Shown one piece after another: positions 18,343 through 27,282 of a DNA stretch of 64,000 nt. Made by a program: the position numbers and the translations under genes. Origin of the DNA: Collinsella sp. (GTDB taxonomy: Bacteria > Actinomycetota > Coriobacteriia > Coriobacteriales > Coriobacteriaceae); contig JAGZEK010000009.1 in assembly GCA_018368345.1 (NCBI GenBank), forward strand, positions 34,730 to 98,729. The letters are read 5' to 3'. Below the pieces are notes generated by a model. It had not been told where the DNA came from, searched no databases, and saw only the letters and a list, made by a program, of their open reading frames with translations. The number at the start of each line of letters is the position of its first letter. The first letter of the stretch is position 1.

Positions 18343-18843
18343 TTAGAAGTCATCGGGGGAGAGCGTATGGACGAACTCGTCGAACTTCTCGAACTCCTGC
18401 TCGTCGTCGACATCCTCGGCGTGGGTGGAAACAGTGCCCAGGCGATTCATGATGTCGTCCTCCACAAACATGGGGGCATTGCTGCGCACGGCAAGGGCAA
18501 TGGCATCACTGGGGCGGGCGTCGATCTTGCGTTCCTCGCCATCGGCCAGTACGACGATCGTCGCGTAGAACACCGGCGGCTCGGCGCGAACGATCTCGAT
18601 GCGCTCGAGTTTGGCGCCCAGGGCGTCAACGGTATCGAGCAGCAGGTCATGGGTAATCGGGCGCTCGGCGCGGCCGCTATCGATGCCGCGGCTGATGGCA
18701 GCAGCTTCAAACGAACCAGTCTGAATGGAAAGGGAACGCAGCGGCGCGGGCGAGTCCGATTTGCTGCTGCGCTCACGAAGCACGATAAGCGATGGCACGG
18801 GACCGGCGGCCATGACGATGGTCTCTATGTCGACACGAACCAT
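18343..18843 (-). CDS. bifunctional nuclease family protein (DUF151)
   Basis: 166 aa from the ATG at 18841-18843 (MVRVDIETIVM), which has GGAGGTGTTCC immediately upstream; the frame is open ten codons further. The conserved DUF151 core is seen in RPITHDLLLDTVDALGAK and the DARPSDAIALAVRSNAPMFV signature near residues 107-125, followed by an acidic C-terminus. DUF151 proteins in plants and Thermotoga have reported nuclease activity; the bacterial role is poorly defined. It is probably the first gene of the unit running towards typA. Confidence 0.9.
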   Translation of the reverse strand: MVRVDIETIVMAAGPVPSLIVLRERSSKSDSPAPLRSLSIQTGSFEAAAISRGIDSGRAERPITHDLLLDTVDALGAKLERIEIVRAEPPVFYATIVVLADGEERKIDARPSDAIALAVRSNAPMFVEDDIMNRLGTVSTHAEDVDDEQEFEKFDEFVHTLSPDDF

Positions 18844-18980
18844 GGAACACCTCCGGTACGTAGCGGTTAACACGCGGCAGCCCGCCGCATTGAATAGCTA
18901 TACTACCCAAACTTTCGCACAGCACACAAAATCAAAGTAGTTAATTTGGGACGGGGCTTTTTGGCTACTTTCAGTAGGTA

Positions 18981-19013
18981 AGAAAAAAGCCCCGAGGCAA
19001 CGCCCCGGGGCTC
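18981..19013 (-). terminator. intrinsic terminator of the tRNA-Ile/Ala cluster
   Basis: AGCCCCG (18988-18994) pairs with CGGGGCT (19006-19012), followed by TTTTTTCTT on the minus strand (plus 18981-18987). Confidence 0.88.
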
Positions 19014-19026
19014 TTCACAGTTTTGA

Positions 19027-19103
19027 TGGTGGACCTGACAAGATTCGAACTTGTGACCTCCCGGTTATCAGCCGGACGCTCTAACCAACTGAGCTACAGG
19101 TCC
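19027..19103 (-). tRNA. tRNA-Ile(GAT), copy 2
   Basis: Acceptor GGACCTG/CAGGTCC, discriminator A and an encoded CCA. The anticodon loop CTGATAA gives anticodon GAT. The sequence is identical over 77 nt to the copy at 19251-19327. Confidence 0.97.
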
Positions 19104-19107
19104 ATCA

Positions 19108-19183
19108 TGGTGGAGGTTAGGGGGATCGAACCCCTGACCTCAGGCTTGCAAAGCCCGCGCTCTCCCAGCTGAGCTAAACCCCC
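19108..19183 (-). tRNA. tRNA-Ala(TGC)
   Basis: Acceptor GGGGGTT/AACCTCC (one G-T pair), discriminator A, encoded CCA, anticodon loop TTTGCAA with anticodon TGC and T-arm GGGGTTCGATCCCC. It lies four bases from the next tRNA-Ile, so the pair is surely co-transcribed. Confidence 0.97.
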
Positions 19184-19194
19184 ACGGAGACAGT

Positions 19195-19239
19195 AATAAA
19201 CACCCCAGCGGCGACTCGGCTCTCGCTGGGGTGTTTATT
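19195..19239 (-). terminator. strong hairpin/terminator between tRNA-Ile copy 1 and tRNA-Ala
   Basis: A perfect 16-bp stem AATAAACACCCCAGCG/CGCTGGGGTGTTTATT (19195-19210 with 19224-19239). The A/T-rich stem ends can act as U-tract in either direction. It would separate the single tRNA-Ile from the Ala-Ile pair. Confidence 0.75.
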
Positions 19240-19250
19240 GCGAAAGAAAG

Positions 19251-19327
19251 TGGTGGACCTGACAAGATTCGAACTTGTGACCTCCCGGTTATCAGCCGGA
19301 CGCTCTAACCAACTGAGCTACAGGTCC
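19251..19327 (-). tRNA. tRNA-Ile(GAT), copy 1
   Basis: Identical to the gene at 19027-19103, with anticodon GAT and encoded CCA. It is the first gene of the Ile-Ala-Ile block. Ile(GAT) and Ala(TGC) are the pair usually found inside rRNA spacers; here they stand alone. Confidence 0.97.
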
Positions 19328-19374
19328 ATCGCGCAAGGGATATATTAGACGAGTCGTTACGCGCGCGTCAACAA

Positions 19375-19560
19375 CTTTTTTGAAAATCTTTGAGGGGTGT
19401 CGGCCCCGGCTGCCCGGCGGCATGCGAAGTCGCCTGCTCGGACAGTCCTGCTCGCACGGAGAGCACATTAAGTGCTCTCCGGCTCGTGCGGAACTCGCGA
19501 TCGACTTCGCATGCCGCCGGGCAGCCGGGGCCGACGCGAGGTTCAAGATTGTCAAAAAAG
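19375..19560. repeat. 186-bp palindromic element between gyrA and tRNA-Ile
   Basis: The inner arms 19399-19432 and 19502-19535 are a perfect 34-bp inverted repeat (GTCGGCCCCGGC to TGCGAAGTCG). The outer parts continue as an imperfect inverted repeat to CTTTTTTG (19375-19382) and CAAAAAAG (19553-19560), so both ends carry a T-tract reading outward. The 69-bp centre holds a further perfect hairpin GGAGAGCAC/GTGCTCTCC. It could fold into a very long hairpin and act as a bidirectional terminator, or be a MITE- or REP-type palindromic unit. It encodes nothing. Confidence 0.75.
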
Positions 19561-19586
19561 CGGTCGGCGCGCAGTGCGCCGACCGC
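19554..19586 (-). terminator. intrinsic terminator of gyrA
   Basis: GCGGTCGGCGC (19560-19570) pairs perfectly with GCGCCGACCGC (19576-19586), followed by TTTTTTGAC on the minus strand. It lies 40 bp past the gyrA stop and abuts the long palindrome, sharing its T-tract. Confidence 0.88.
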
Positions 19587-19626
19587 CGATATATGGGGTC
19601 TGATATTTTCTACCAGCTAGTTCCTC

Positions 19627-22365
19627 TTACTCGTCTAGGAGATCCTCTGGCATGTCGTTGCCGTCGCCTAGATCGACAGGGGTTTCTTCGGGGGCAGAGC
19701 CGTCTTCTGTGGCTTCGCCTTCGGGCTTCTCCTTGGCGGCCGTCATGCGGGCTACGGCGCAGATGCGGTCGTTGTCGTCGACGGTCATCATCTTGACGCC
19801 CTGGGTGGCGCGGCCGGTCTGGCTGATCTCGTCGGTCTTGACGCGAATGACCGTCGCGCCCTCCGTCACGATGAACAGCTCGTGCTGCGGGCCCACCGTC
19901 TTCATGGCCGCGAGGTTACCCTTACGCTCGGTCATTTGGATGGTGTAGACGCCCTGGCCGCCGCGATTCTGCTCCGGGTAGTCCGCGACCGGCGTGCGCT
20001 TGCCGTAGCCGCGCTCGGTGATGACGAACAGATCGCCGTTGCCGTTAGTGACTTCCATGCCCAGAACGCTCACGCCGTCCTTCATACCGATACCGCGAAC
20101 GCCGCTGGTATCGCGGCCGGTGGCGCGCACCTGCTCCTCGGAGAACATGATCGCCTTGCCCGCGGTGGTGGCCAGGATAATCTTGTCGCCCTCGCGCACG
20201 CGGCGCACGTTCAGCAGCGCGTCGTCGTCACGCAGGTTGATAGCGATCAGGCCGTCGCGACGGCTGCGGTCATATGCGCTCATCACGGTCTTCTTGACCA
20301 TGCCGCTCTTGGTGGCAAACATCAGATACTCGTCGGCAGGGAACTCGCGGCAGCTGATGACGCTCGCGATCTTCTCGCCCTCCTCGAAGGGCAGCAGGTT
20401 GACGATCGCAGTACCGCGCGCCTGGCGCGTACCCACCGGCAGCTCGTGCACCTTCAGGCGATAGACCTTGCCCTTGCTCGAGAAGAACAGCACGTACTCG
20501 TGCGTGGACGCGATGAACATCTCGTCGATGACGTCGTCCTCTTTGAGGTTGACGCCCGACACGCCCTTGCCGCCGCGCTTCTGGGCACGGTAGGCAGCCA
20601 CCGGAATGCGCTTGACATAGCCGGTGTGGGTGATGGTCACGACCATATCCTCGTCGGCGATGAGGTCCTCGACATCCAGGTCCTTCTCAACCTGGCTGAT
20701 CTCGGTGCGGCGCTTGTCGCCAAACTTCTTGGAGATCTCGCGCATCTCTTCCTTGATGACGCCCAGGATCTTCTCCTCGTGCGCCAGCAGGTCCTCGTAG
20801 TAGGCGATGGCGCGGCGCAGACCGTCCAGCTCTTCCTGAATTTTGTCGCGCTCCAGGCCGGTCAGGCGGCGCAACTTCATCTCGAGAATGGCCGTGGTCT
20901 GCTCGGGCGTAAAGCCAAAGCGCTCGATCAAGCGGCTGCTGGCCTCGGAGTCGGTCTGCGAGGAGCGAATAATGCTAATGACCTCATCGATATGGTCAAG
21001 GGCCATCAAGTAGCCCTCAAGGATATGCGCGCGGGCCTGGGCCTTTTTAAGGTCGAAGCGGGTGCGGCGGGTGACGACGTCGACCTGGTGGTCGATGTAG
21101 TGCTGCAGCATCTCGCGCAGGCTCAGGCATTTGGGAACGCCGTTGACGAGCGCCAGGTTGTTGGCGCCAAAGGTCGTCTGCAGCGAGGTGTACTTATACA
21201 GGTTGTTGAGCACGACCTGCGGAATGACGCCCTTCTTGAGCTCGATGACCAGACGGATGCCCTTCTGGTTGGACTCATCGCGCATGTCCGAGATGCCCTC
21301 GATGCGCTTGTCGTTGACGAGCTGGGCAATCTTCTCCTGCAGGGTGCCCTTGTTGACCATGTAGGGAATCTCGGTAAAGACCAAGCGGCTGCGGCCGGTC
21401 TTGGTGGACTCCACATGTGCCTTGGCACGCACGGTAATGGAGCCGCGGCCGGTCTCGTAGCTCTGCTTAATGCCGGCGCTGCCCATGATGATGGCGCCGG
21501 TGGGGAAGTCCGGACCGGGCATGATCTGCATGAGCTCGTCGACGGTGGCGTCGGGGTTGTCGATCAGGTAGCAGGTGGCCTCAATCGCCTCGGTGAGGTT
21601 GTGCGGGGCGATATTGGTGGCCATGCCGACGGCGATGCCCTGGCTGCCGTTGACCAGCAGGTTGGGGAAGCGCGCAGGCAGCGCCACGGGCTCGGCGAGC
21701 GATTCGTCGTAGTTGGGCTGCCAGTCGACGGTATCCTTCTGCAGGTCGCGCAGCAGTTCCATGGCGGGCTTTGCCAGGCGGCTCTCGGTGTAACGCATGG
21801 CTGCCGCGCCGTCGCCGTCGATGTTACCGAAGTTGCCATGACCGTCGATGAGCGGCGTGCGCATGGAGAACCACTGTGCCAGGCGGACCATGGCCTCGTA
21901 GACCGCAGAGTCACCGTGCGGGTGGTACTTACCGATAACTTCGCCGACCGTCCAGGCCGACTTCTTATGTGGGCGATTGGGGTAGATGCCGCTCTCGTTC
22001 ATCGCGTACAGGATGCGGCGGTGCACCGGCTTTAAGCCGTCGCGCACGTCCGGCAGGGCGCGCGCCGTGATAACCGACATCGAATACTCGATGAACGACT
22101 GCTTCATCTCGCGGCCAAACTCCGAAATCTGGAGCTGACCGCCGTTGATATCCTCGCCGGCCGAGGCACCACGGTCGACTTCGCCAAAGCTCTCCTCGAG
22201 CTCGGCGTCATCGTCCTCTTCCTCATCATCGGCATCGGGGTTATAGGCGTCCGGGTCGCCGTCCTCGCCCTGCTCAGCACGGGCAAGCAGGCGCTTCAGA
22301 TCATCGGGCATACCGGCATCGCCGGCCTCGCCCGTACCCTCGTTATTGTTGATATCGTCTGCCAC
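19627..22365 (-). CDS. gyrA: DNA gyrase subunit A
   Basis: 912 aa. The first ~78 residues are an unusual acidic extension (DADDEEEDDDAELEES) before the normal start region SFIEYSMSVITARALPDVRDG. The catalytic tyrosine lies in AAMRYTE. The quinolone-resistance region reads YHPHGDSAVYE: the serine equivalent to E. coli Ser83 is kept and position 87 is Glu. The C-terminal beta-pinwheel carries a GyrA-box variant (QKRGGKG), as needed for negative supercoiling. The C-terminus is again acidic. gyrB lies 11 bp upstream, so they form one gyrBA operon ending at the terminator at 19554. Confidence 0.98.
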   Translation of the reverse strand: MADDINNNEGTGEAGDAGMPDDLKRLLARAEQGEDGDPDAYNPDADDEEEDDDAELEESFGEVDRGASAGEDINGGQLQISEFGREMKQSFIEYSMSVITARALPDVRDGLKPVHRRILYAMNESGIYPNRPHKKSAWTVGEVIGKYHPHGDSAVYEAMVRLAQWFSMRTPLIDGHGNFGNIDGDGAAAMRYTESRLAKPAMELLRDLQKDTVDWQPNYDESLAEPVALPARFPNLLVNGSQGIAVGMATNIAPHNLTEAIEATCYLIDNPDATVDELMQIMPGPDFPTGAIIMGSAGIKQSYETGRGSITVRAKAHVESTKTGRSRLVFTEIPYMVNKGTLQEKIAQLVNDKRIEGISDMRDESNQKGIRLVIELKKGVIPQVVLNNLYKYTSLQTTFGANNLALVNGVPKCLSLREMLQHYIDHQVDVVTRRTRFDLKKAQARAHILEGYLMALDHIDEVISIIRSSQTDSEASSRLIERFGFTPEQTTAILEMKLRRLTGLERDKIQEELDGLRRAIAYYEDLLAHEEKILGVIKEEMREISKKFGDKRRTEISQVEKDLDVEDLIADEDMVVTITHTGYVKRIPVAAYRAQKRGGKGVSGVNLKEDDVIDEMFIASTHEYVLFFSSKGKVYRLKVHELPVGTRQARGTAIVNLLPFEEGEKIASVISCREFPADEYLMFATKSGMVKKTVMSAYDRSRRDGLIAINLRDDDALLNVRRVREGDKIILATTAGKAIMFSEEQVRATGRDTSGVRGIGMKDGVSVLGMEVTNGNGDLFVITERGYGKRTPVADYPEQNRGGQGVYTIQMTERKGNLAAMKTVGPQHELFIVTEGATVIRVKTDEISQTGRATQGVKMMTVDDNDRICAVARMTAAKEKPEGEATEDGSAPEETPVDLGDGNDMPEDLLDE

Positions 22366-22376
22366 GTTACCTCCTC

Positions 22377-24407
22377 TTAAGCGTCAAGGAAACGCGCGTC
22401 ATGCGCATGTTTTTCAATGTACTCGCGGCGATAGCCGACCTCGGAACCCATCAGCTCGCGCACGGCGCGGTCTGCCACCACGGCGTCCTCGATCGACACG
22501 CGCTGCAGGATGCGGGTCTTGGGGTCCATCGTCGTCGAGGCAAGCTGCTTGGGGTCCATCTCGCCCAGGCCCTTGTAGCGCTGGACGGTATAGCCCTTGC
22601 GCTTTTTGGTGATCTTGCCGTCCTTGGCCTTGCCGTTCTCGTCGTTATCGTCGGGGTTCAGGCCCAGACTCTGGATGGTGTCGCGCAGGATCTCGTCTTC
22701 GGGCTGGCGGCCGTTGGGATACACGTAGTGGATCTTGTTGCGCACCTTAATGCCAAAGATGGGCGGGCAGGCAACATAGACGTAGCCGGCATCGATCAGC
22801 GGACGCATGTACTTGTAGAAGAACGTCAGCAGCAGGATGCGGATATGCGCACCGTCGACGTCTGCATCGGTCATGATGATGATCTTGTGGTAGCGCGCCT
22901 TGGTGATATCGAAGTCGCCGCCGTCGCCGGCGCTCGTCGTGACACCGCAGCCGATCGCGGTAATCAGCGACTGGATGGTGTCACTCGAGAACGCACGATG
23001 GTCACCAACGCGCTCGACGTTCAGAATCTTGCCGCGCAGGGGCAGAATCGCCTGGATGTCTCGGCGACGGCCGTCCTTGGCCGAACCGCCTGCCGAGTCG
23101 CCCTCTACGATGAAGAGCTCGGTCAGCTCGGCATCGCGTACCGAGCAGTCAGCGAGCTTACCGGGCAGGGACGCCGTCTCGAGCAGGCTCTTGCGACGGG
23201 TCGCCTCGCGCGCCTTGCGGGCAGCGTTTCGCGCCTTGCAGGCCTGTTGCGCCTTCTTGACGATCTCGCGAGCGGGCTTGGGATGTTCCTCGAGGTAATC
23301 GGCGAGTCCGTCGGTCACGATCTTGAGCGTGAGCGCGCGCATATAGGAGCTACCGAGCTTGGCTTTGGTCTGGCCCTCAAACTGCGGATCGGGCAGCTTG
23401 ACCGAGATAACGGCCGAAAGGCCCTCGCGCACATCGTCGCCGGTCAGGTTGGCGTCTTTTTCCTTGAGCAGGTTCTGCTTGCGCGCGTAATCGTTGATCA
23501 CGCGGGTGAGCGCGGTGCGGAAGCCCTCAAGATGCATGCCGCCCTCGGGGGTGTAGATGTCGTTGGCAAACGACATGACGTTCTCGCCGTAGCCACTATT
23601 CCACTGCAGGGAAACCTCGACCTCGCCCATCTTGGTCACAGGCGCGTCCGGGTCCGATTTGCCCTCGATGTAGATGGGCTCCTTAAAGGCTTCGGGAACG
23701 TCCTTACCCTCGTTGAGGAACTTGACGAAGTCGATGATGCCGCCCTCGTAGCAGAACTCCTCCACGTGGGGAGTCGCATCGCGCTCGTCGGTCAGCACGA
23801 TCTTGAGGTTCTTATTGAGGAACGCCGTCTCCTGCAGACGGTTGTGCAGCGTATCGAAATCGTAGATGCAGGTCTCGAAGATCTCGTCGTCGGGCCAGAA
23901 GGTGACGGTGGTGCCCGTCGAATCCGAGGTGCCCACGACCTCCATCTTCTTGACGGTCTTGCCGCGCGAGAACTCCATCTCGTAGGTGTTGCCGTCGCGA
24001 CGAACCTGAACGACCACGCGCCTGGACAGTGCGTTGACGACGGAGATGCCAACGCCGTGCAGGCCGCCCGAGACCTTATAGGCCGAGTTATCGAACTTAC
24101 CGCCGGCGTGCAAGATCGTCATGACGACCTCAAGCGTCGGGATCTTTTTAACAGGGTGCTCGTCGACGGGGATGCCGCGCCCGTTGTCGACGACCGTGAT
24201 GGAGTTGTCGGCGTGGACCGTCACCTGGATCTCGGTGCAGAAACCGGCCATGGCCTCGTCGACGGAGTTGTCAACGATCTCCCACACCAGGTGATGCAGA
24301 CCGCTGGCGCTCGTCGAGCCGATATACATGCCCGGGCGCTTACGAACGGCCTCGAGACCTTCGAGAATCTTAATCTCGCCGCCATCGTAATCGTTTTCGT
24401 TTGCCAC
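22377..24407 (-). CDS. gyrB: DNA gyrase subunit B
   Basis: 676 aa. GHKL ATPase domain with EIVDNSVDEAMAG (N-box), DNGRGIPVD, and SGGLHGVGISVVNALS (lid); transducer domain; Toprim domain with EGDSAGGSAK and MTDADVDGAHIR (metal-binding DxD); C-terminal tail with YKGLGEM. The chosen start is GTG (24405-24407, MANENDYDGG), with AAGGAGG just upstream; a TTG six codons earlier would consume that site. A strong terminator at 24461-24486 precedes it, so the gyrBA operon has its own promoter in the 50-bp gap. Confidence 0.98.
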   Translation of the reverse strand: MANENDYDGGEIKILEGLEAVRKRPGMYIGSTSASGLHHLVWEIVDNSVDEAMAGFCTEIQVTVHADNSITVVDNGRGIPVDEHPVKKIPTLEVVMTILHAGGKFDNSAYKVSGGLHGVGISVVNALSRRVVVQVRRDGNTYEMEFSRGKTVKKMEVVGTSDSTGTTVTFWPDDEIFETCIYDFDTLHNRLQETAFLNKNLKIVLTDERDATPHVEEFCYEGGIIDFVKFLNEGKDVPEAFKEPIYIEGKSDPDAPVTKMGEVEVSLQWNSGYGENVMSFANDIYTPEGGMHLEGFRTALTRVINDYARKQNLLKEKDANLTGDDVREGLSAVISVKLPDPQFEGQTKAKLGSSYMRALTLKIVTDGLADYLEEHPKPAREIVKKAQQACKARNAARKAREATRRKSLLETASLPGKLADCSVRDAELTELFIVEGDSAGGSAKDGRRRDIQAILPLRGKILNVERVGDHRAFSSDTIQSLITAIGCGVTTSAGDGGDFDITKARYHKIIIMTDADVDGAHIRILLLTFFYKYMRPLIDAGYVYVACPPIFGIKVRNKIHYVYPNGRQPEDEILRDTIQSLGLNPDDNDENGKAKDGKITKKRKGYTVQRYKGLGEMDPKQLASTTMDPKTRILQRVSIEDAVVADRAVRELMGSEVGYRREYIEKHAHDARFLDA

Positions 24408-24460
24408 ACGTCCTCCTTCAGTCAAGAAAATGTGTACAGCCTTGCTAGTTTATCGTAAAA

Positions 24461-24486
24461 AAATACCCTCGGGAACGAGGGTATTT
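24461..24486 (-). terminator. intrinsic terminator after dciA
   Basis: A perfect 11-bp stem AAATACCCTCG/CGAGGGTATTT with a tetraloop, followed by a run of T on the minus strand. It separates the dnaN-recF-dciA unit from gyrBA. Confidence 0.9.
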
Positions 24487-24512
24487 GGCTCTACAAGGCC
24501 ACCAGATGCGAT

Positions 24513-25076
24513 TTAAGGCTCTTTTTTGCTTTGCACGCCCTTGGCCCACTCGGCGCTGGCTCTCATGGCATTCTCGAGGGCCTCGCGCAGTTTTCGGTCT
24601 TCGATGGGCACCACTTGGCGCTCGATCTCGGTGCGCTCGGCCTCACTTAGGTCGGCGTGCGGGGCCGGCGGGCGCTCGGTCGTCGCCGGGCGCAGGCGCT
24701 CCTTGGCGGCGGGTGGCGTGTGACCGGGCGCGGTGGTTTTGAACACCAGGCCGTCCACATGCGCACCGGCGCGCTCCATGCGCGCGCGGATGATCTCGCG
24801 CAACAGCGTCATTTCCTGCGTCCACGAGGGCGAGTCGAGATATACCAGCAGCTCATTGGACTCGGGCAGGTAGCGCAGACCCGTCACATGCCGCCCCTCG
24901 CGCGTGCCCGAGCACACCGCATTCCACGCGCGATAGACCGCACGAGATTCCTCTGCAGCCTCCATCTGCGCGCGGCGCTCAGGTGTCGCGGCGGCCAGGA
25001 TGCGCTGGCGCTCTGCGTTCAAAAACCCACTGAAGGCGACCGTTTCGCTCTCGCGCTCGTAATTAGCACGTCTCAC
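24513..25076 (-). CDS. dciA: DUF721/DciA-type protein, probable replicative helicase loader
   Basis: 187 aa with a basic N-terminus and a DUF721 core of about residues 45-110 (WNAVCSGTREGRHVTGLRYLPESNELLVYL, then WTQEMTLLREIIRARM), followed by a charged, probably disordered tail. DUF721 was shown to define DciA, the ancestral DnaB partner in bacteria lacking DnaC/DnaI; its place between recF and gyrB is the usual actinobacterial arrangement. The start overlaps the recF stop by 14 nt. With dnaB in the same window and no dnaC or dnaI homologue visible, loading of DnaB is the most likely role. Confidence 0.82.
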   Translation of the reverse strand: MRRANYERESETVAFSGFLNAERQRILAAATPERRAQMEAAEESRAVYRAWNAVCSGTREGRHVTGLRYLPESNELLVYLDSPSWTQEMTLLREIIRARMERAGAHVDGLVFKTTAPGHTPPAAKERLRPATTERPPAPHADLSEAERTEIERQVVPIEDRKLREALENAMRASAEWAKGVQSKKEP

Positions 25077-26169
25077 CCATGCTCACCACCTTGGCTCGAT
25101 CAAGCAGATCATCGGTAAAGTACCCCAGGTTGGTCGTGGTTATGACCGTCTGGATATCATCGCCGATCAGCCGCAGGAAAGCACCGCGGCGTTCGCCGTC
25201 GAGTTCGCTCATCACGTCGTCCAAAAGCAGCAATGGGGCGGTGCCCAGGACATCGCGAGCCACGGCCACCTCCGCCACCTTCCAGGCCAGAACCAACGTT
25301 CGCTGCTGACCTTGGCTGGCAAATGAACGGGCGGAGCGACCCGCCACGGTAAACTCAATCTCATCGCGATGCGGTCCCACCAACGTCACGCCGCGGCGAA
25401 TTTCCTCGTCGGCGTGCTCATCAAGGGCAGCCAGCATGCGCTCGTACGCCCAGCCCTTCAGCTCTTCGCGATCATCGACCTGGGGCAAATCCCCCAGCGT
25501 GGACGTATAGGTCACGTTGGCAGCCTCACCGGATGCCACTTGCCCGTAGGCAGTGTGCACATGGCCCGCCAGCCGGTCGAGCAGAGCCAACCGGTGCACA
25601 AGCAGGGCCGAGCCCGCGCGGGCAATCGAATCGTTCCACGCGCCGAGCATCTCGCGGCAGCACCAGGTCTCCTTGAGCAAGGCGTTACGCTGGGTCACGC
25701 AGCGCCCATAGGTGCTCGCAAGATCGGCATAGCGTGCGCTCAGTTGCATGCCAAAGTCATCGAGGGCGGCGCGGCGCACACTGGCGCCTCGCTTAACCAT
25801 GTCAAGATGGTCGGGGCAAAACAGCACGCTCGGCAGAACCCCGCGCACACCGGCGGCAGAACATCTCTTGCCGTTGCGGCTAAACGAGCGCTTACCGTCC
25901 TCCGCGTTCAATCCCATATCAAGCACGCGGCCGTCGCCCTCGAGCCTCAGCTCGGCCTTGCACGAGCCCACGCCGTCATGGACGAGCTCGGCTGCGGTCG
26001 GATGCCTAAACGAGGCGCCGCTCGTCAGCAGCTGCAGCGCCTCTATGAGATTGGTCTTTCCCGCCGCGTTGGGTCCCGCAAGTATCGTCACACCCTCGTC
26101 CAGGGCAAGGCGATAACTATCGAAGCTGCGGTAGTGCGCGACGGAAAGATCGCGGGCGAACATGGTCAT
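25063..26169 (-). CDS. recF: DNA replication/repair protein RecF
   Basis: SMC-like ATPase that helps RecA load at gaps. 368 aa with Walker A GPNAAGKTNLIEAL near residue 32, the FASQGQQRTLVLAWKVAE signature region and Walker B LLLLDDVMSELDGERR near residue 322. It starts 9 bp after the dnaN stop. No strong ribosome binding site is visible, so translation may be coupled to dnaN; a second ATG two codons later is an alternative. Its stop overlaps dciA. Confidence 0.96.
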   Translation of the reverse strand: MTMFARDLSVAHYRSFDSYRLALDEGVTILAGPNAAGKTNLIEALQLLTSGASFRHPTAAELVHDGVGSCKAELRLEGDGRVLDMGLNAEDGKRSFSRNGKRCSAAGVRGVLPSVLFCPDHLDMVKRGASVRRAALDDFGMQLSARYADLASTYGRCVTQRNALLKETWCCREMLGAWNDSIARAGSALLVHRLALLDRLAGHVHTAYGQVASGEAANVTYTSTLGDLPQVDDREELKGWAYERMLAALDEHADEEIRRGVTLVGPHRDEIEFTVAGRSARSFASQGQQRTLVLAWKVAEVAVARDVLGTAPLLLLDDVMSELDGERRGAFLRLIGDDIQTVITTTNLGYFTDDLLDRAKVVSMGETC

Positions 26170-26178
26170 GGCGCAGCG

Positions 26179-27282
26179 CTAGATGCGGACCGGCATGACT
26201 AGGTACAGGTAGTTGATCTTGTCGTAGGACTTGAAGATGCCCGCCTGCGAGTAGCTCTTGAGCTCCAGCGTGATCTCCTTCTCTTTGGACAGAGCATTGA
26301 GGCAGCCGAAGATGTAGTGGTAGTTGAAGGCGATGGTGCCCGACTCGCCCTCGGCCTCGACATCGATCGTCTCCTGCGCAAGGTCCTGGTCATTGGAAAT
26401 GGAGGACAGGCCCATCTGCCCGTTCTCGACATCGATCTCGAACTTGACGGCGGGGTTGGCGCTCGCGATAACGGCCACGCGCTTGAGGGCGGCGTTAAAG
26501 GCGGCGACGTCGATCTTGACGCTCGTCACGCACGAATCGGGGATGAGCTGCTTGTAGTTGGGGTACACGCCCTCGATGCGGCGCGACACGTAGGTGGTGT
26601 TGCCGGCCTCAAAGACAACCTGGGTGTCGGTAGCCCCGATCATGATGGTCGCCTGGCTGGCCATGATGTTCAGCGCGTCGTTAAAGGCGTCGGCCGGAAC
26701 GTTAAGCTCAAAGGAGCCCTCGAGGGTCGAGGTCTCGACCTGCGTATCGCACACGGCCAAGCGGAAGGAATCGGTCGCCACCAGGCGCACGGTGTTGTTC
26801 TCGACCTTCATGTGCACGCCGCCCAGGATGGGGCGGGCCTTGTCGGTCGAGGTGACGCGCCACACGCGGCCGACCATTTCGGACAAGATATCGGTCGGCA
26901 GCTCCACGGCACTCTCGATGGCATAGGCCGGAAACTCGGGGAAGTCATTGGCATCGAGCGTGTTCAGGCGGAATGAGCTCTTCTCGCAACTAATCAACAC
27001 CTGGCGCTCGGACAGCTCAAAGGTGACCGGGGCATCGGGGAGGGTCTTGGTGATATTGGAGAGCATCTTACAGGGGATGACCATCTCGCCCTCTTCTTCG
27101 ACATGCGCCGCAATGCGATGACGGATCGAGATGGTGTAGTTAGAGGTCTGGAATTCCAAGATGCCGTCTTGCGCCTTGACGAGCACGCCCGACAGGATGG
27201 GAAGGGTGGATGCCGAAGCGACACCCTTCATAACGACGCCGATGGCTTGTGTAAGCGAGCTCTGGCTGACGGTGAACTTCAT
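26179..27282 (-). CDS. dnaN: DNA polymerase III beta subunit (sliding clamp)
   Basis: 367 aa with three clamp domains. The N-terminus MKFTVSQSSLTQAIGVVMKGV, the central FRLAVCDTQVE and the C-terminal KINYLYLVMPVRI (family end motif P-x-R) are all present. It rings DNA to give processivity to Pol III and serves as landing pad for many partners. AAAGG lies upstream of the ATG. The 238-bp gap from dnaA contains DnaA-box-like sites, so initiator control of dnaN is plausible. Confidence 0.98.
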   Translation of the reverse strand: MKFTVSQSSLTQAIGVVMKGVASASTLPILSGVLVKAQDGILEFQTSNYTISIRHRIAAHVEEEGEMVIPCKMLSNITKTLPDAPVTFELSERQVLISCEKSSFRLNTLDANDFPEFPAYAIESAVELPTDILSEMVGRVWRVTSTDKARPILGGVHMKVENNTVRLVATDSFRLAVCDTQVETSTLEGSFELNVPADAFNDALNIMASQATIMIGATDTQVVFEAGNTTYVSRRIEGVYPNYKQLIPDSCVTSVKIDVAAFNAALKRVAVIASANPAVKFEIDVENGQMGLSSISNDQDLAQETIDVEAEGESGTIAFNYHYIFGCLNALSKEKEITLELKSYSQAGIFKSYDKINYLYLVMPVRI

